Notes under the pieces: generated by a model
The model's database searches: none
What the model saw: the letters and a program-made list of their open reading frames with translations, nothing else
What the model was told of the DNA's origin: nothing
Origin: Desulfitobacterium hafniense DCB-2
Lineage (GTDB): Bacteria > Bacillota > Desulfitobacteriia > Desulfitobacteriales > Desulfitobacteriaceae
DNA: 64,000 nt
Assembly (NCBI RefSeq): GCF_000021925.1
Contig: NC_011830.1
Location: 2,132,501-2,196,500, forward strand
Direction of reading: 5' to 3'
Shown: positions 7,169 through 17,130 of the stretch, in pieces
How the letters are laid out: each line of letters begins with the position of its first letter
How positions within the stretch are numbered: position 1 is the stretch's first letter
Translations under genes and position numbers: made by a program

Positions 7169-9061
7169 TTACTGCGCAAAGTTTTCCCCCATGTCGGGGT
7201 CGTACCAGGTGACCAGTTTTGTCCCGTCCGGCAGGTAGGTGTGGTGGAATTTCGTAGTCAGGTTAGAATCATACAGCACGCCTGCTCCTTGTCGCATATA
7301 GGCGTAGCGATGCTCCGTTTCATCAAGCCTGAGGGGAAGTTCATACAGCTCTTGGAGTTGCCTGTCATAGACTTTAATCCGGTCCTCCAGGCGCGCCAGC
7401 ACATAGTCCCCGCAAGGTGAAGCCCATTGGACTAACTCAGAGCTGCTCTCCAGCTTTGCCAGCATTTTTCCGTCAAGGGTGTAGGTATAGATGACCACTG
7501 GAGCGCTTTGTGCACTAAAATCTGTTGTCACAAAGTAGTTTCCGGCCGCCGCCATGGGCAGGCCTTTGATGTCGTCGGCAATCAGCCTGCCCTTGGCGTC
7601 GTAAAGCTTCCCGCTGGCCAGATACCGGTCCGCCGTGATTCCCAGCATCAGCTCTGGCCCTGAGTTTCTGAAGTCCGGCTGCCCATAGATACCGTCGGGA
7701 GTGCTCCTGTCGAAAGGGAGCACGGTTTCCCCGTTCATGTTCACAGCGCCCCACTGGCTATCCTTCTTCACAGCGATAAAGTCTGCGTTGATGACCGAAT
7801 CGGCCGCTCCGTTAAAACCGTAGCAGAATTGGGCGTCGTCATAGTCCTTGACCCAGCTTCCATCTGTTGCAAACAGAATGGCGGGATTGCTGAGCGTCTT
7901 CCGTGCCAGGTCGGAGCGGAAGCACAGGTAGGCCGTGTTACCCTTGCTGTCCGTCAGCAGGGTCGCGACAGTGTAAATCGGCTCCGTGACGATTTTTCCG
8001 TCCGCGGTGCACAGACCGTAAAATTGTGGCGATGAGGACGATTCGCTATGGATGGCTCCGAGGTAAAAATACAGCTTACCGTAAGCCTTGGACGGTGTCA
8101 GGGCATAGGGATTTGTCCCTGGAAAATAGACCGGCTCCTCGCCCTGGGGATACATGGCATAGTTTCCGTCCACATGGGGGGTGTTCGCCTTAGGATTGGC
8201 GTGAAGGGCGACATATTTCTCGCTTGCCATCAGGTTTTGGGCCTCATCGCTGAGCATCCACTCATGCAGAGCGCGGGCGGGGGAGTCCGCCGGCTCGCTC
8301 TTGCGGATGACGGAGTAAAATTCGCTGACAAAGGGATAAGCCCCCGACTGGATGCTTTCATAGGTGGGCTCTACCCCGTCGACGGACAGGAGCTTGATAT
8401 AGTTGTTCTTCCGCATCTCCGTCACATAGTAAAATACATTATAACCGATTCCCGTGGGGCCGCCCACAAAGTTCGCAACGGCGTCAATCAGCCCGCCCAT
8501 GCTTTCAATCACCCGCACCTTGGCAGGCTCCGCCATGGGAAGTCCCCGCATGACGAGCTTATCCATCAACGCTTGGCTCCCGGAGCCGATTCCGCGCTGA
8601 TAGGCTCTGATGGGCTCATCGTTGCCGCCCAAATGGCTCCAATTAGTGTATTCGCCGGAAAAGATTTTTTGTACCTGCTCGCTGGTGAGGTTTTCCACAG
8701 GGTTATCCTGGTTGACCAGGAAGACAAGAGCGTCCTTCCCGATGGGGGCGGTTTCAAACAGTTCATCGGCGTTGACCTGCTTCCGGGTCTCATCGCCCCC
8801 GTCATACACCAGCAGGAGGTCCGCTTTGTTGGTTGCGAGGGCCTCATAGGCGCCGCTGGTCTTGCTCACATTGACCTTAACGTCTGTGCGGGCCTTCCCC
8901 AGCAGTGCGCACTCCACTGCCTCAATCAGCGGAATCGTAGCCGTCGAGCCGTCGATGCGGGGATAGTTTTCCTCCGTAAACAGGAACGTTTCCGGCTTCC
9001 CAAGTCTTGCACAGCCGCCCAAGATTACAAAGCACATTATGATGAGCAGAAATTTTTTCAT
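7169..9061 (-). CDS. PstS-like solute-binding lipoprotein with WG-type C-terminal domain
   Basis: A 630-residue secreted lipoprotein. The signal peptide MKKFLLIIMCFVILGGC ends in a lipobox with Cys17. Residues about 30-300 resemble PstS-like phosphate-binding proteins: YPRIDGSTATIPL, the QKIFSGEYTNWSHLGG segment and RGIGSGSQALMDK. Residues 300-630 form a second beta-rich region with repeated short hairpins (for example QWGAVNMNGETVLPF), like WG-repeat domains of unknown role. The start at 9061 has AAAGGAG about 8 bases upstream on the minus strand; a longer reading from 9103 lacks a site. It stands alone with no PstCAB transporter, so it may be a sensor or binding protein rather than part of phosphate uptake. 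Confidence 0.75.
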   Translation of the reverse strand: MKKFLLIIMCFVILGGCARLGKPETFLFTEENYPRIDGSTATIPLIEAVECALLGKARTDVKVNVSKTSGAYEALATNKADLLLVYDGGDETRKQVNADELFETAPIGKDALVFLVNQDNPVENLTSEQVQKIFSGEYTNWSHLGGNDEPIRAYQRGIGSGSQALMDKLVMRGLPMAEPAKVRVIESMGGLIDAVANFVGGPTGIGYNVFYYVTEMRKNNYIKLLSVDGVEPTYESIQSGAYPFVSEFYSVIRKSEPADSPARALHEWMLSDEAQNLMASEKYVALHANPKANTPHVDGNYAMYPQGEEPVYFPGTNPYALTPSKAYGKLYFYLGAIHSESSSSPQFYGLCTADGKIVTEPIYTVATLLTDSKGNTAYLCFRSDLARKTLSNPAILFATDGSWVKDYDDAQFCYGFNGAADSVINADFIAVKKDSQWGAVNMNGETVLPFDRSTPDGIYGQPDFRNSGPELMLGITADRYLASGKLYDAKGRLIADDIKGLPMAAAGNYFVTTDFSAQSAPVVIYTYTLDGKMLAKLESSSELVQWASPCGDYVLARLEDRIKVYDRQLQELYELPLRLDETEHRYAYMRQGAGVLYDSNLTTKFHHTYLPDGTKLVTWYDPDMGENFAQ

Positions 9062-9415
9062 CCTTTTTGCTCCTTTCCCAAGCTCCATGAACGCCTCTGT
9101 CATATGTATTAGACGTTCATACCTTCATACGTCTTATAAGGCAATACCTTGAAATGTCTTTCTCTATAAAAGAGACATATCCCTCTTTTAGATAAGTGGA
9201 TCAATAACGGGAGCCACTGAGCCATAATGCAAACTATTGAGAATAGGTTATCCCGATCATCTGCTAAATGCTATGGAGTACTAATTTCCAAATGTTATAG
9301 AGCAATAATTTCTTCATAAGTTATTCATAACTCATTCATTGAGTAATCAAATTTGCCTGCTATAATGCCAATGTTATGGAAACAACCTTTTGGAAATAAC
9401 TTATGGGGATTAAAG
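9062..9415. promoter_or_regulatory. Intergenic region with divergent promoters
   Basis: No gene is seen in this AT-rich stretch. A promoter for the plus-strand gene reads TTGAGT (9339-9344), 16 bases, TATAAT (9361-9366). A small hairpin (ATGTC..TCT/AGA..GACAT, about 9157-9178) lies in the leader of the minus-strand lipoprotein gene. Confidence 0.5.
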
Positions 9416-9796
9416 ATGAAAAAAGTTGAGAAGTTGCTCATTATCGGCATCGTGCTCATAAGCAGTATTTTGCTGGGCACGATGACCCTGGCAAAAACCG
9501 CTCAGGCAAATGCCAGCATTGTTATTGTCATTGACAATGAAGTAAAGCAAAGAATCCCTCTCGTGGTTGAAGAGAAAATGCAAACCTATGAATTTAAGTT
9601 TGGAGAGCAAACCGGTTATCTTGAAGTGAAAAACGGTAAAGTAAGAATGCTGGAGATGCCTAAAGAGATTTGCCCCGAGAGGATTTGCTCGGAAACCAGC
9701 TGGATTGCCAGGCCAAGCCAAGCCATCGTTTGCTTACCCAATAAAATTATTGTTACGATTCAGGGACTGGATGATAAAAACGACGAAATACTGTAG
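9416..9796 (+). CDS. NusG domain II-containing membrane-anchored protein
   Basis: A 126-residue protein with one N-terminal membrane segment (LLIIGIVLISSILLGTMTLA), then a small extracytoplasmic domain (IVIDNEVKQRIPL, YLEVKNGKVRMLEMPKEICPERICS, PSQAIVCLPNKIIVTI). This is the NusG_II domain found as a single secreted unit in many Clostridia, usually next to FMN-binding or isoprenoid genes; its function is unknown. The CPERIC pair of cysteines is typical. The ATG at 9416 follows GGGGA at 9405-9409. Other in-frame ATGs from 9353 lie too near the -10 box to be used. Confidence 0.75.
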   Translation: MKKVEKLLIIGIVLISSILLGTMTLAKTAQANASIVIVIDNEVKQRIPLVVEEKMQTYEFKFGEQTGYLEVKNGKVRMLEMPKEICPERICSETSWIARPSQAIVCLPNKIIVTIQGLDDKNDEIL

Positions 9797-10026
9797 AAGA
9801 AAATAAGCAATTTGAGATTTATACTGAGCTTGTTCAGGTGGCGCAAAATGGGCATCCTGAGTCGGCTCTTTTTTGATGCGCCAAATAAACACGATTCAGG
9901 ACCAAGTAAACATCGAAGCTTATACTTTGTGAAAAAAGTTATAAAATATAAACAATAAGAAAGGAGGAATGAATCAGCCCCTTAAGCTGGTATACTTCTC
10001 AGATTATAAGGGAGGAAAGGATTGTC

Positions 10027-11802
10027 ATGAGTAACGAAATTTCTCGGCGCGGTTTTCTCAAAGGAGCCGCGGGAGCGGTCGGCGCAATCGCGGTCACAGG
10101 TTTGGCCGGTTGCGCTCCTCAAACACCGGCTGCCGCAACACCGGAAACCGAACAGCCCTCTGCGGGGGCGGCAGCAGCTGACGATTGGCTGGGCCCTGAA
10201 CCGGCAACAGGTTCCATAGCAGAGACCCAGACCTTTGATGTGGTCATTGTCGGCGCAGGGTTAGCAGGCATTTGCGCGGCACGGGCAGCGGCTGAAGAAG
10301 GCGCCAGGGTCGCCATTATCGAAAAATCGGAATCATTTAACTGCCGTTCGGGGGAATACGCCCTCTTAAACGGTACCCTGAACAAGCGGTGGGGACGTGA
10401 AAACATTGTACCCACCGATGTTGTTGTCGATCGCCTCATGAAGGAATGCACATACCGCAACAAGCGTACCATTCTGAAGAAATGGGCGGAGCATGCTCAC
10501 GAGGTCATGGACTGGTTCATCGAAGCTTATCCGGACCTTACCATCTGCGCTACCACACGCCAGGCTGTAACTCAGGAGCAGTTCGATAAGGGGATTCTGG
10601 TACCATTGTCCTGGCCTCTGCCTGCAGGCTACAATTATGCGGAAGAAGACTTTCCCACCTTCCTTCCCGTCATCCATGGAATTCCGCTCCAGCCGCAGGG
10701 ATCAGCAGGGATTTGTGGTGGAAGCCAATCTTAACGCCGCCCTGGCCAAGGGAGCCAAGATCTTCTATGGCTGCTTCGGCACCAAATTGCTGAAAGACGA
10801 TAAGGGACGTGTGACCGGGATCATCGTGCGCGACGCGAAAAACAGCAAATACCTGCAGTTCAATGCCGATAGGGGAGTTGTTCTGGCCACGGGTGATAAT
10901 GCCGGCGATGAGAAGATCCTGCGGCATTTTGCCCCTGAGGTTATCGAAAAGGGTGTTGGGAATATGGGTGCCATGGGCATGTTGGGCAAGGATGTGGAGG
11001 GCAATCCCGTCGATACCGGCGACGGACTGCGCATGGGAGCCTGGCTTGGCGCTAAAGTTCAGGATTATCATGCGCCGATGACCCATCATATGGGCAGCGG
11101 TATGGGAGTCACCCCTTTCCTGCAGCTCAACAAGCATGGTGAGCGGTTCATGAACGAGGATATTCCCGGCCAGCAGCTGCATAACCAGATTGAACTGCAG
11201 CCGGAATTGACTTCGTTTCAGATTTTTGACTCCGACTGGGGTAAGCAGATTCCTTTTATGGCTCCGGCCCACGGGGGTCTCTGCTACATCATTCCGGAAG
11301 ATGAGGATGAGTCCAATCCCAACTTTGCCGATCGCCAGTACACCAAGCTATCAGCAAAAAAGCGGATAGTTTTGCCGCTCAGGGCAATACCATCCCAGAG
11401 CTCCTCCGCAATTTGGGCTTTGCAGGGGAAGGGTTGGAAAGGGCGCTTGCCTCTGTCCAGCGTTACAACGAACTGGCCAAAGCCGGCAGGGACGAAGATT
11501 TCGGCAAAAGCGCCAAGCGAATGTTCCCCATCGAGAAGGCTCCTTTCTATGCGACCAAATGGGGTACGGCCGCCATGCTTGTCTGCATAGGCGGTCTGGA
11601 AAGCGATGAAGATTGCCGCACCTTCACGGCTGTGGATGCCAAAAATCCGGAGCGGCAGGTCATTCCCGGACTCTATGTATGCGGCAACGTCATGGGCAAC
11701 CGCTTCGCTGTGGAATATCCGATTTGTATGCGCGGAATCAGCCATTCCCTTTGTGTATATTACGGATATGCCGCAGGCAAAAACTGCGCCCAAGGGGTCT
11801 AA
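10027..11802 (+). pseudogene. Tat-exported flavoprotein (fumarate reductase-like), two frameshifts
   Basis: About 590 codons, interrupted. The start SRRGFLKGAAGAVGAIAVTG with LAGC is a Tat signal with a possible lipobox, and VVIVGAGLAGICAARAA is the FAD site. The frame changes twice. Near 10698-10700 (GGG) one extra G moves the reading from GIPLQPQ into DQQGFVVEANLNAALAKGA. Near 11355-11360 (six A) one missing A separates TKLSAKK from ADSFAAQGNTIPELL. Apart from these the three parts align with the intact paralogue at 11824. Such flavoproteins act as reductases for organic acceptors outside the membrane, fed by a haem protein. It is a recent pseudogene or suffers sequence errors; programmed slippage is a weaker option for the second site. 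Confidence 0.75.
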
Positions 11803-11823
11803 CCGTACAAAGGAGGAAAGTTT

Positions 11824-13773
11824 ATGAGCAATCACGAAGTAAAAAAAGGATTCTCCCGGAGAGACTTTCTGAAAAGCAGTGCGGTGGGGGCGGTCGGGCT
11901 TGCCGCAATGGGAGTATTGACCGCTTGCGACAGTTCTGCACCGGCCGGGGCACCGGTCTCTGAGGGGAATGGCGCACCGGTTGCGGCTTCAGAGGGTGAG
12001 CGCATCTTCGGTATGTGCAGCACCGGCGATTGGCTGGGAAAGGCGCCTCAGATCGAGGCGACCGCCATCAAAGAAGTGATCGAGAAAGATGTGGTGGTGG
12101 TTGGCGGCGGTCATTCCGGCCTGCTGGCGGCTCTGGGAGCGGTGGATGAAGGCGCCAGCGTCGCCGTGATTGAAACCCAGCCCTGGAGTTCATTCGTTGA
12201 TCTTAAAGGCGATGGTACCAACCGCAGCGGCTGGTACGGCGAGGATATCGGCCATGTCAATTCCAAATGGCTGATTGGACGCGGCTTTGGTCCTTACAAT
12301 ACCGGCGAGATCGCCTATGAGTTTGTCAAGCGCACCATGGGTCGCTGCGATCCTGATCTAATTAAGAAATACGTTCAGAATTCCGGTCCCATGCTGGACC
12401 GGATGATGGAAATCTACGCCAGCATGGAGGACAGGCGGATTCAGGAGGACAGCGCCGTTGTGGTGAAAAAAGAGCTGCACGGCAAAGACGATGTCACGGT
12501 GGATTATTCGGATATGACCCAATATCCTTTATCCGTCGTCCATCACCAGCATGACGAAGACCAGGTTTACCCTATGCAGGTCGGCGATTATAAGACCTGG
12601 CCCTGCAATATCCAGTTTTATGGACATCAGGGAAACAACATCGAGTATTTCAATAAATACATTTGCTATTACGCCCAGGAACACGGCGCCACCTGGTACT
12701 TTGAGCATACAGGGGTTGTGCTTGTTCAGGACGCCGGCGGTCATGTGACGGGCGTAATTGCCGAGGATCTGAACAGCCCCGGTACTTACAAGCAGTTTAA
12801 TGCCCGCCAAGGGGTTGTCATGGCGGCCGGCGATTTTAAAGGGAATCCCGAGATGTGCTGGGCTCTTCTTAATGAGTACATGGAATGGGCGGAGCGCTCC
12901 GGCCAGACAGTGGCCGACTGGCAATATACCTCAACCCGCAGCGGGACCGGACATAAAATGATGTGCTGGGCAGGCGGAATCATGGAAACGACACCAAGAG
13001 GCTGCATGGGCAAAAAATCCGGTCCTTCCGGACCATGGGGAGCAGGCCCCTTTCTTCAGCTCAATAAAAAAGGCAGGCGCTTCCATAATGAAGCAGGTAC
13101 AGCGACGGCAAGCGGCATTATGTTCCGCCAGCCCCAGGGTTTGGCCTCCTTCGTCACGGATAAAAAGGTGTTCCAAACCTTGTTTAAGGGCGGTCTTGAC
13201 CACGGAGCCCCTAACTTTGGCTGGAAGGAAATGGCGGACGCTATGTTGGAAGGCTTTAACAGCATAGAGGTCGGCAATCCGGAAGGTACCCAGATTTCCG
13301 GCGTTGCCGTAGCGGAAAGTCTGGCTTATATGAAAGGAACGGTGTATGCCGCCAATACCCTGGATGAGCTGGCAGATTTTCTGGGTTATACGGGAGACGC
13401 CAAGAAAACCTTCCTGGCGGAAGTTGCCCACTACAATGAGCTGTGCCGTTCGGCAGAGGGAGATATTGATTACGGCAAGCAGAAGAACCTGATGATCCCT
13501 GTAGACGAAGCGCCTTTTTACGGTGGTAAAAGCGAGTTGAACAGCAAGCCAAGCCTGGGCCTGGTCACGCTGGCAGGGGTGGTTGCCGACGAGGAATTCC
13601 GGGTCGCCCGGGCAGGGAACAAGGAAGATCCCATCAAAGGGCTTTATACCTGCGGAAATTGCCTGGGCAACCGCTATGGACTGGAATACGTCACCCCGAT
13701 GGCCGGCAATTCCCTGGGCATGGCCATGACCCACGGCTGGTTGGCAGGAAAGAATGCCGCCCAAGGCGTCTAG
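11824..13773 (+). CDS. Tat-exported FAD flavoprotein, fumarate reductase/urocanate reductase-like
   Basis: A 649-residue protein. The Tat motif SRRDFLKSSAVGAVGLAAMG (Arg12-Arg13) is followed by LTAC, a probable lipidation site. DVVVVGGGHSGLLAALGAVDEGASVAVIE binds FAD, and NRYGLEYVTPMAGNSLGMAMTHGWLAGKNAAQG is the C-terminal FAD-binding end typical of the family. No haem c motif (CxxCH) is present, so electrons must come from another protein. Desulfitobacterium-type genomes carry many of these with unknown acceptors. AAAGGAGG just upstream sets the start. It follows its broken paralogue by 21 bases and precedes a HemN-like gene and a two-component system. Confidence 0.85.
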   Translation: MSNHEVKKGFSRRDFLKSSAVGAVGLAAMGVLTACDSSAPAGAPVSEGNGAPVAASEGERIFGMCSTGDWLGKAPQIEATAIKEVIEKDVVVVGGGHSGLLAALGAVDEGASVAVIETQPWSSFVDLKGDGTNRSGWYGEDIGHVNSKWLIGRGFGPYNTGEIAYEFVKRTMGRCDPDLIKKYVQNSGPMLDRMMEIYASMEDRRIQEDSAVVVKKELHGKDDVTVDYSDMTQYPLSVVHHQHDEDQVYPMQVGDYKTWPCNIQFYGHQGNNIEYFNKYICYYAQEHGATWYFEHTGVVLVQDAGGHVTGVIAEDLNSPGTYKQFNARQGVVMAAGDFKGNPEMCWALLNEYMEWAERSGQTVADWQYTSTRSGTGHKMMCWAGGIMETTPRGCMGKKSGPSGPWGAGPFLQLNKKGRRFHNEAGTATASGIMFRQPQGLASFVTDKKVFQTLFKGGLDHGAPNFGWKEMADAMLEGFNSIEVGNPEGTQISGVAVAESLAYMKGTVYAANTLDELADFLGYTGDAKKTFLAEVAHYNELCRSAEGDIDYGKQKNLMIPVDEAPFYGGKSELNSKPSLGLVTLAGVVADEEFRVARAGNKEDPIKGLYTCGNCLGNRYGLEYVTPMAGNSLGMAMTHGWLAGKNAAQGV

Positions 13774-13884
13774 CAAACCCTCATTAGGCATGCTGCTGTC
13801 CGGAGGCAAAGGATTTCCTGGCTCCGCTTTCGGACAGTGTGTGTGCTTTTTGTTACAAGATCTGGTTGGATGGAGGCTGTGCCA

Positions 13885-14991
13885 ATGAGTTCAGTGACCG
13901 TGTTTGTCAATATCCCTTTTTGCATCAGAAGGCGCAGAGGCGAATCCTCTCATATCCGGCCTGCGGGGAAAGAAACCCGCAATGCTTACCTGGAGGCCTT
14001 GGAACGGGAGATCGATCATGCCGGGGAGCTGCTGGCGGGGAAAACAGTCCAAAGCATCTATGTGGGCGGCGGAGCAGCTACCGTATTGTCCCCGGATAAG
14101 CTGGCGCGGCTGCTGCTCCGCTTTAAGAGAGCGTATCAAATGGCTGAATATCTGGAGCTGACCATCGCGGCGGCTCCGGAAACCCTGGTATCGCCCTGCC
14201 TGTCGGGGCTGAATATGTGCAATTTCAACCGGATCAGCGTGGAGGCCCTTTGCGCCAGTGACAAAATGCTGGACTATCTGGGCACGTCCTACCGACTGGC
14301 GGATCTTGAAGATGGCTTGACCATGCTGGGGATGTTCAAGTATAGGAATGTCAACGCCGATGTGATGTATGGGATTCCCGGTCAGACCAAAGCCGCATTA
14401 CGCAACTCCCTTGTTACATGCCTGGCCTTGCCGGCTCTATCCCATATCACTCTGAAACGGTTTGAACTGCCTGAGCAGGAGGGGGTAAGCGCTGAGGAGT
14501 GCAGGGATCAATACCGGTATAGCCTGGAATACCTGAAAGGAAAAGGCTTCTGCCAATACGCGGCCGGACATTTTGCCAAAAAGGGCTATGAATGCAGGCA
14601 TTTCTATTATACGTGCCAAGGTATGGATCACATCGGGTTTGGTGTCGGTGCCAAGTCTTATGTGGACGGATACGGAATTACGAATACGACAGATTTGGCA
14701 AAATATCTGAAATGGGCCGGTCAATACGAAGAGATTACGGAAAATGTGCTGTATTTGGATGAGAAGGCCCGGCAGAAACGCTTCGCCGCTCTGCGGCTGC
14801 AATTAGCGGAAGGATTTTCGGAGGAGGAATTTGCTGCGCGTTTTGGAGAAGGAGCTGGGGCGGCAATGGGCCCGTCTCTGCAACTATTGCTGAAGCAATC
14901 CTTTATAAGCTGTCTGGATGGAAGGTATGTACCCACTGAAGAAGGGCTTTTTCACATCGATGAGATACAGAAAGTTATCTTTGCCAATTAA
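13885..14991 (+). CDS. HemN/HemW-like protein lacking the radical-SAM cysteine motif
   Basis: A 368-residue protein with the layout of HemN/HemW radical-SAM proteins: VFVNIPFC at the start, SIYVGGGAATVLSPDKLARLL, FNRISVEALCASDKMLDYLG, NADVMYGIPGQTKAALRNSL and a C-terminal HemN-type winged helix. Where CxxxCxxC should bind the [4Fe-4S] cluster, only the first cysteine (Cys13) remains: the second is Arg17 (CGC) and the third Glu20. It should not cleave SAM. The frame is open throughout, so it may have become a haem-binding or carrier protein, or be a young pseudogene. GGAGG (13872-13876) sets the ATG at 13885. A haem-related job would suit the flavoproteins and CcdA nearby. Confidence 0.75.
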   Translation: MSSVTVFVNIPFCIRRRRGESSHIRPAGKETRNAYLEALEREIDHAGELLAGKTVQSIYVGGGAATVLSPDKLARLLLRFKRAYQMAEYLELTIAAAPETLVSPCLSGLNMCNFNRISVEALCASDKMLDYLGTSYRLADLEDGLTMLGMFKYRNVNADVMYGIPGQTKAALRNSLVTCLALPALSHITLKRFELPEQEGVSAEECRDQYRYSLEYLKGKGFCQYAAGHFAKKGYECRHFYYTCQGMDHIGFGVGAKSYVDGYGITNTTDLAKYLKWAGQYEEITENVLYLDEKARQKRFAALRLQLAEGFSEEEFAARFGEGAGAAMGPSLQLLLKQSFISCLDGRYVPTEEGLFHIDEIQKVIFAN

Positions 14992-15027
14992 GTTGATACA
15001 AAAGCAAATACGGTGGGTGTAGCTGAC

Positions 15028-15738
15028 ATGATCCATATTGCGATTGTTGAAGATGAAAACAAAGACCGGGAACTGTTAAAGGAATATCTGGACCGTTTCC
15101 AAGCAGAAAAAGGGGAGCCCCTGTTTGTACACGTGTATCCGGACGGCGAGGAATTTCTGGAATCGTTCAGCTCCGGTAAATTTGACATCCTCTTGCTGGA
15201 TATTCACATGCAGTATATGAACGGCATGGCGACAGCACAGGAGATCAGGAAAAGCGATGAAAATGTGCTTATTATTTTCATAACCAACCTTGTGCAGTAC
15301 GCCGTGCAGGGGTATTCCGTGCGGGCCTTTGATTTTATCGTCAAACCTGTGGAATACAGTGTTTTTGCCCAGAAGCTCTATCGGGCGACTCAACGCCTGA
15401 ACCGCACTATCCACTCTTGTGTACGCTTCAAGGTGCTTGACCAAATTGTCAACCTGCAGCTTTCCGGAATTTTGTACTTCGAGATTGTGGCGCGTAAGTT
15501 ATTCATCTATACGGATACGGAGATTTACCGCTGCAACGATACACTGCACAGCATTGAAGAAAAGCTGAATGACGGGCATTTCTTCAGATGCCATGCCGGA
15601 TACCTGGTTAACGTGGCCTATGTACGGTCCGTCGGCAAAGACTATGCCATGGTCGGCTCGGCCCGAATTCCTGTCAGCAAGCATCGCCGCAAAGCGTTTC
15701 TGGACGCCATCGGAAATTATTTGGGGAGCAAGATTTAA
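15028..15738 (+). CDS. LytTR-family response regulator
   Basis: A 236-residue AgrA/LytR-type regulator. The receiver domain (residues 1-120) has acidic Glu8/Asp9, the phosphate-accepting Asp58 in ILLLDIHM, and Lys in FIVKPVEY. The C-terminal LytTR DNA-binding domain follows (VNLQLSGILYFEIVARKLFIYT to FFRCHAGYLVNVAYVRSVGKDYAMV). The ATG at 15028 has GGTGGGTG 8 bases upstream; a GTG at 15013 is less likely. The kinase gene starts one base after the stop. The pair may control the neighbouring flavoprotein genes, but no LytTR direct-repeat site was recognised. Confidence 0.88.
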   Translation: MIHIAIVEDENKDRELLKEYLDRFQAEKGEPLFVHVYPDGEEFLESFSSGKFDILLLDIHMQYMNGMATAQEIRKSDENVLIIFITNLVQYAVQGYSVRAFDFIVKPVEYSVFAQKLYRATQRLNRTIHSCVRFKVLDQIVNLQLSGILYFEIVARKLFIYTDTEIYRCNDTLHSIEEKLNDGHFFRCHAGYLVNVAYVRSVGKDYAMVGSARIPVSKHRRKAFLDAIGNYLGSKI

Positions 15739-15739
15739 A

Positions 15740-17106
15740 ATGGAGCTTTCTGTTCTTAACAATCTGTTTTTGTTTAGTTTGCGAATCTGTGAATTAACGG
15801 CAATTGCCTCCTTTCTTTCCGCCTGTAAAAAAAGAAAAGAGCATAGGCTGATCAATATAGGCCTGACCTTGACATTTGCCTTTCTGCTGATGCTGTCCCG
15901 GGAAATGGTCTATTTAATCCCTGACATTGAAAACGAGTTTTTTTACATTACCTTCGCTTATTATTCCCTCTTATATGCTTATATCATGGTTAAATTCCAA
16001 ATATCGCCCAATAACGGCGTGTATTACCTGCTGCTGATCTTTCTCTGTGTTCATGCCCTCCGCCAAACGGTCATGCGCTTATCCTTTGCCCTGCATGGGG
16101 TTAATTTTACCGTTCCCGAGGCCTCCGTTACCCTGCGCATTGTCTATACGGCACTCTATTTTCTGCTTTTGCAGGCAAGCTTCCGGCTTGTTAACAAATC
16201 AATGCACACCAACCAGAAAAAGAGCTGGCGTCAATTGCTCTGGCTGTATATTGCGATTATCCCCGTGATTTATATTACCAATCTGGGGCTTATCATGGGC
16301 TTTGAGCAAACAAACCTGCCTCTGACCACGGCGATCATCGCTCAAGTGTGCAGCTTTTGCGGTCTGGTTGTGGTCATGGGATATAACAATACCCTGGCCC
16401 TCGGTCAAAAGGAAATCGAGCTGGCACGCCTGGAAGCCATGCTGCAAAGCCAGCACGAGCAATACCGGCTCAGGAAAGAAACGGTGGATATCCTGAACCG
16501 CAGGTACCATGACTTCAAAAACCATCTGCTCTGCCTTGATGTGGCTGAACATGGCAAAGAACGCGAAGAATATATCCGGCAGATCGAACAGGAAATAAAT
16601 GCTTACGACCAATTGCACCATACCGGCAACGAAGCACTTGACGTCGTCCTGATCAGCAAAGGAATGGAATGCTCGCAAATGGGGATAAGGATGATTCTGC
16701 TGCTGGATGGCAAGCTGCTCAGCTTTCTGAAGCCTCTGGCCATCGCCACTATTTTCGGCAATGCCATCGATAATGGATTCAAGCCCTGCAATACGTTGAA
16801 GAAAACAAAAAAGAGCTGACCATCCGTGTTTCTGAAGGGGATAACTGGGTGATCCTGCGCTTTGAAAATTATTACAGCGGTCGATTGAGGTGGCATGAAG
16901 GGAAGCTGCTTTCCACGAAGCCGGATCCCGATGGTCATGGAGCCGGAATCTCCATCATCGATCTCGCCGTACAGGAATACGGAGGGAATGTCAGCATAGA
17001 TGCCGCGGAAGATTGGTTTGCACTGAATATATTGTTCCCGAAAACAAAGCGGGATGAGGACGTTTCTGGTTCTTTAACCTCTTTCTTGGACATAAAAATA
17101 CCTTAA
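15740..17106 (+). pseudogene. GHKL sensor histidine kinase with a frameshift
   Basis: An AgrC-like membrane kinase partnered with the LytTR regulator. About six hydrophobic segments come first, then the H-box YHDFKNHLLCL and the start of the GHKL ATPase domain (FGNAIDN). At 16775-16776 one base is missing: the open frame runs on to a stop at 16819, while the true continuation (IQALQYVEENKKELTIRVSEGDNW to GHGAGISIIDLAVQEYGG) lies one frame back up to 17106. Restoring one base (AATGCGATT instead of AATGGATT) would give NAIDNAIQAL, the expected N-box. As read, the kinase loses its G-boxes and would be dead. Confidence 0.8.
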
Positions 17107-17130
17107 AAGGTCAAGAAAGGGTGGTGAAGA

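Noticed and set aside
8048..9112. A 354-codon open frame on the plus strand
   Set aside because: It lies wholly antisense to the PstS-like lipoprotein gene, has no ribosome site, and reads as the complement of that gene's GC-rich codons. The minus-strand protein has a signal peptide and family motifs.
12931..13809. A 292-codon open frame on the minus strand
   Set aside because: It is opposite the flavoprotein gene at 11824-13773, which has a Tat signal and FAD motifs; the minus frame has none.
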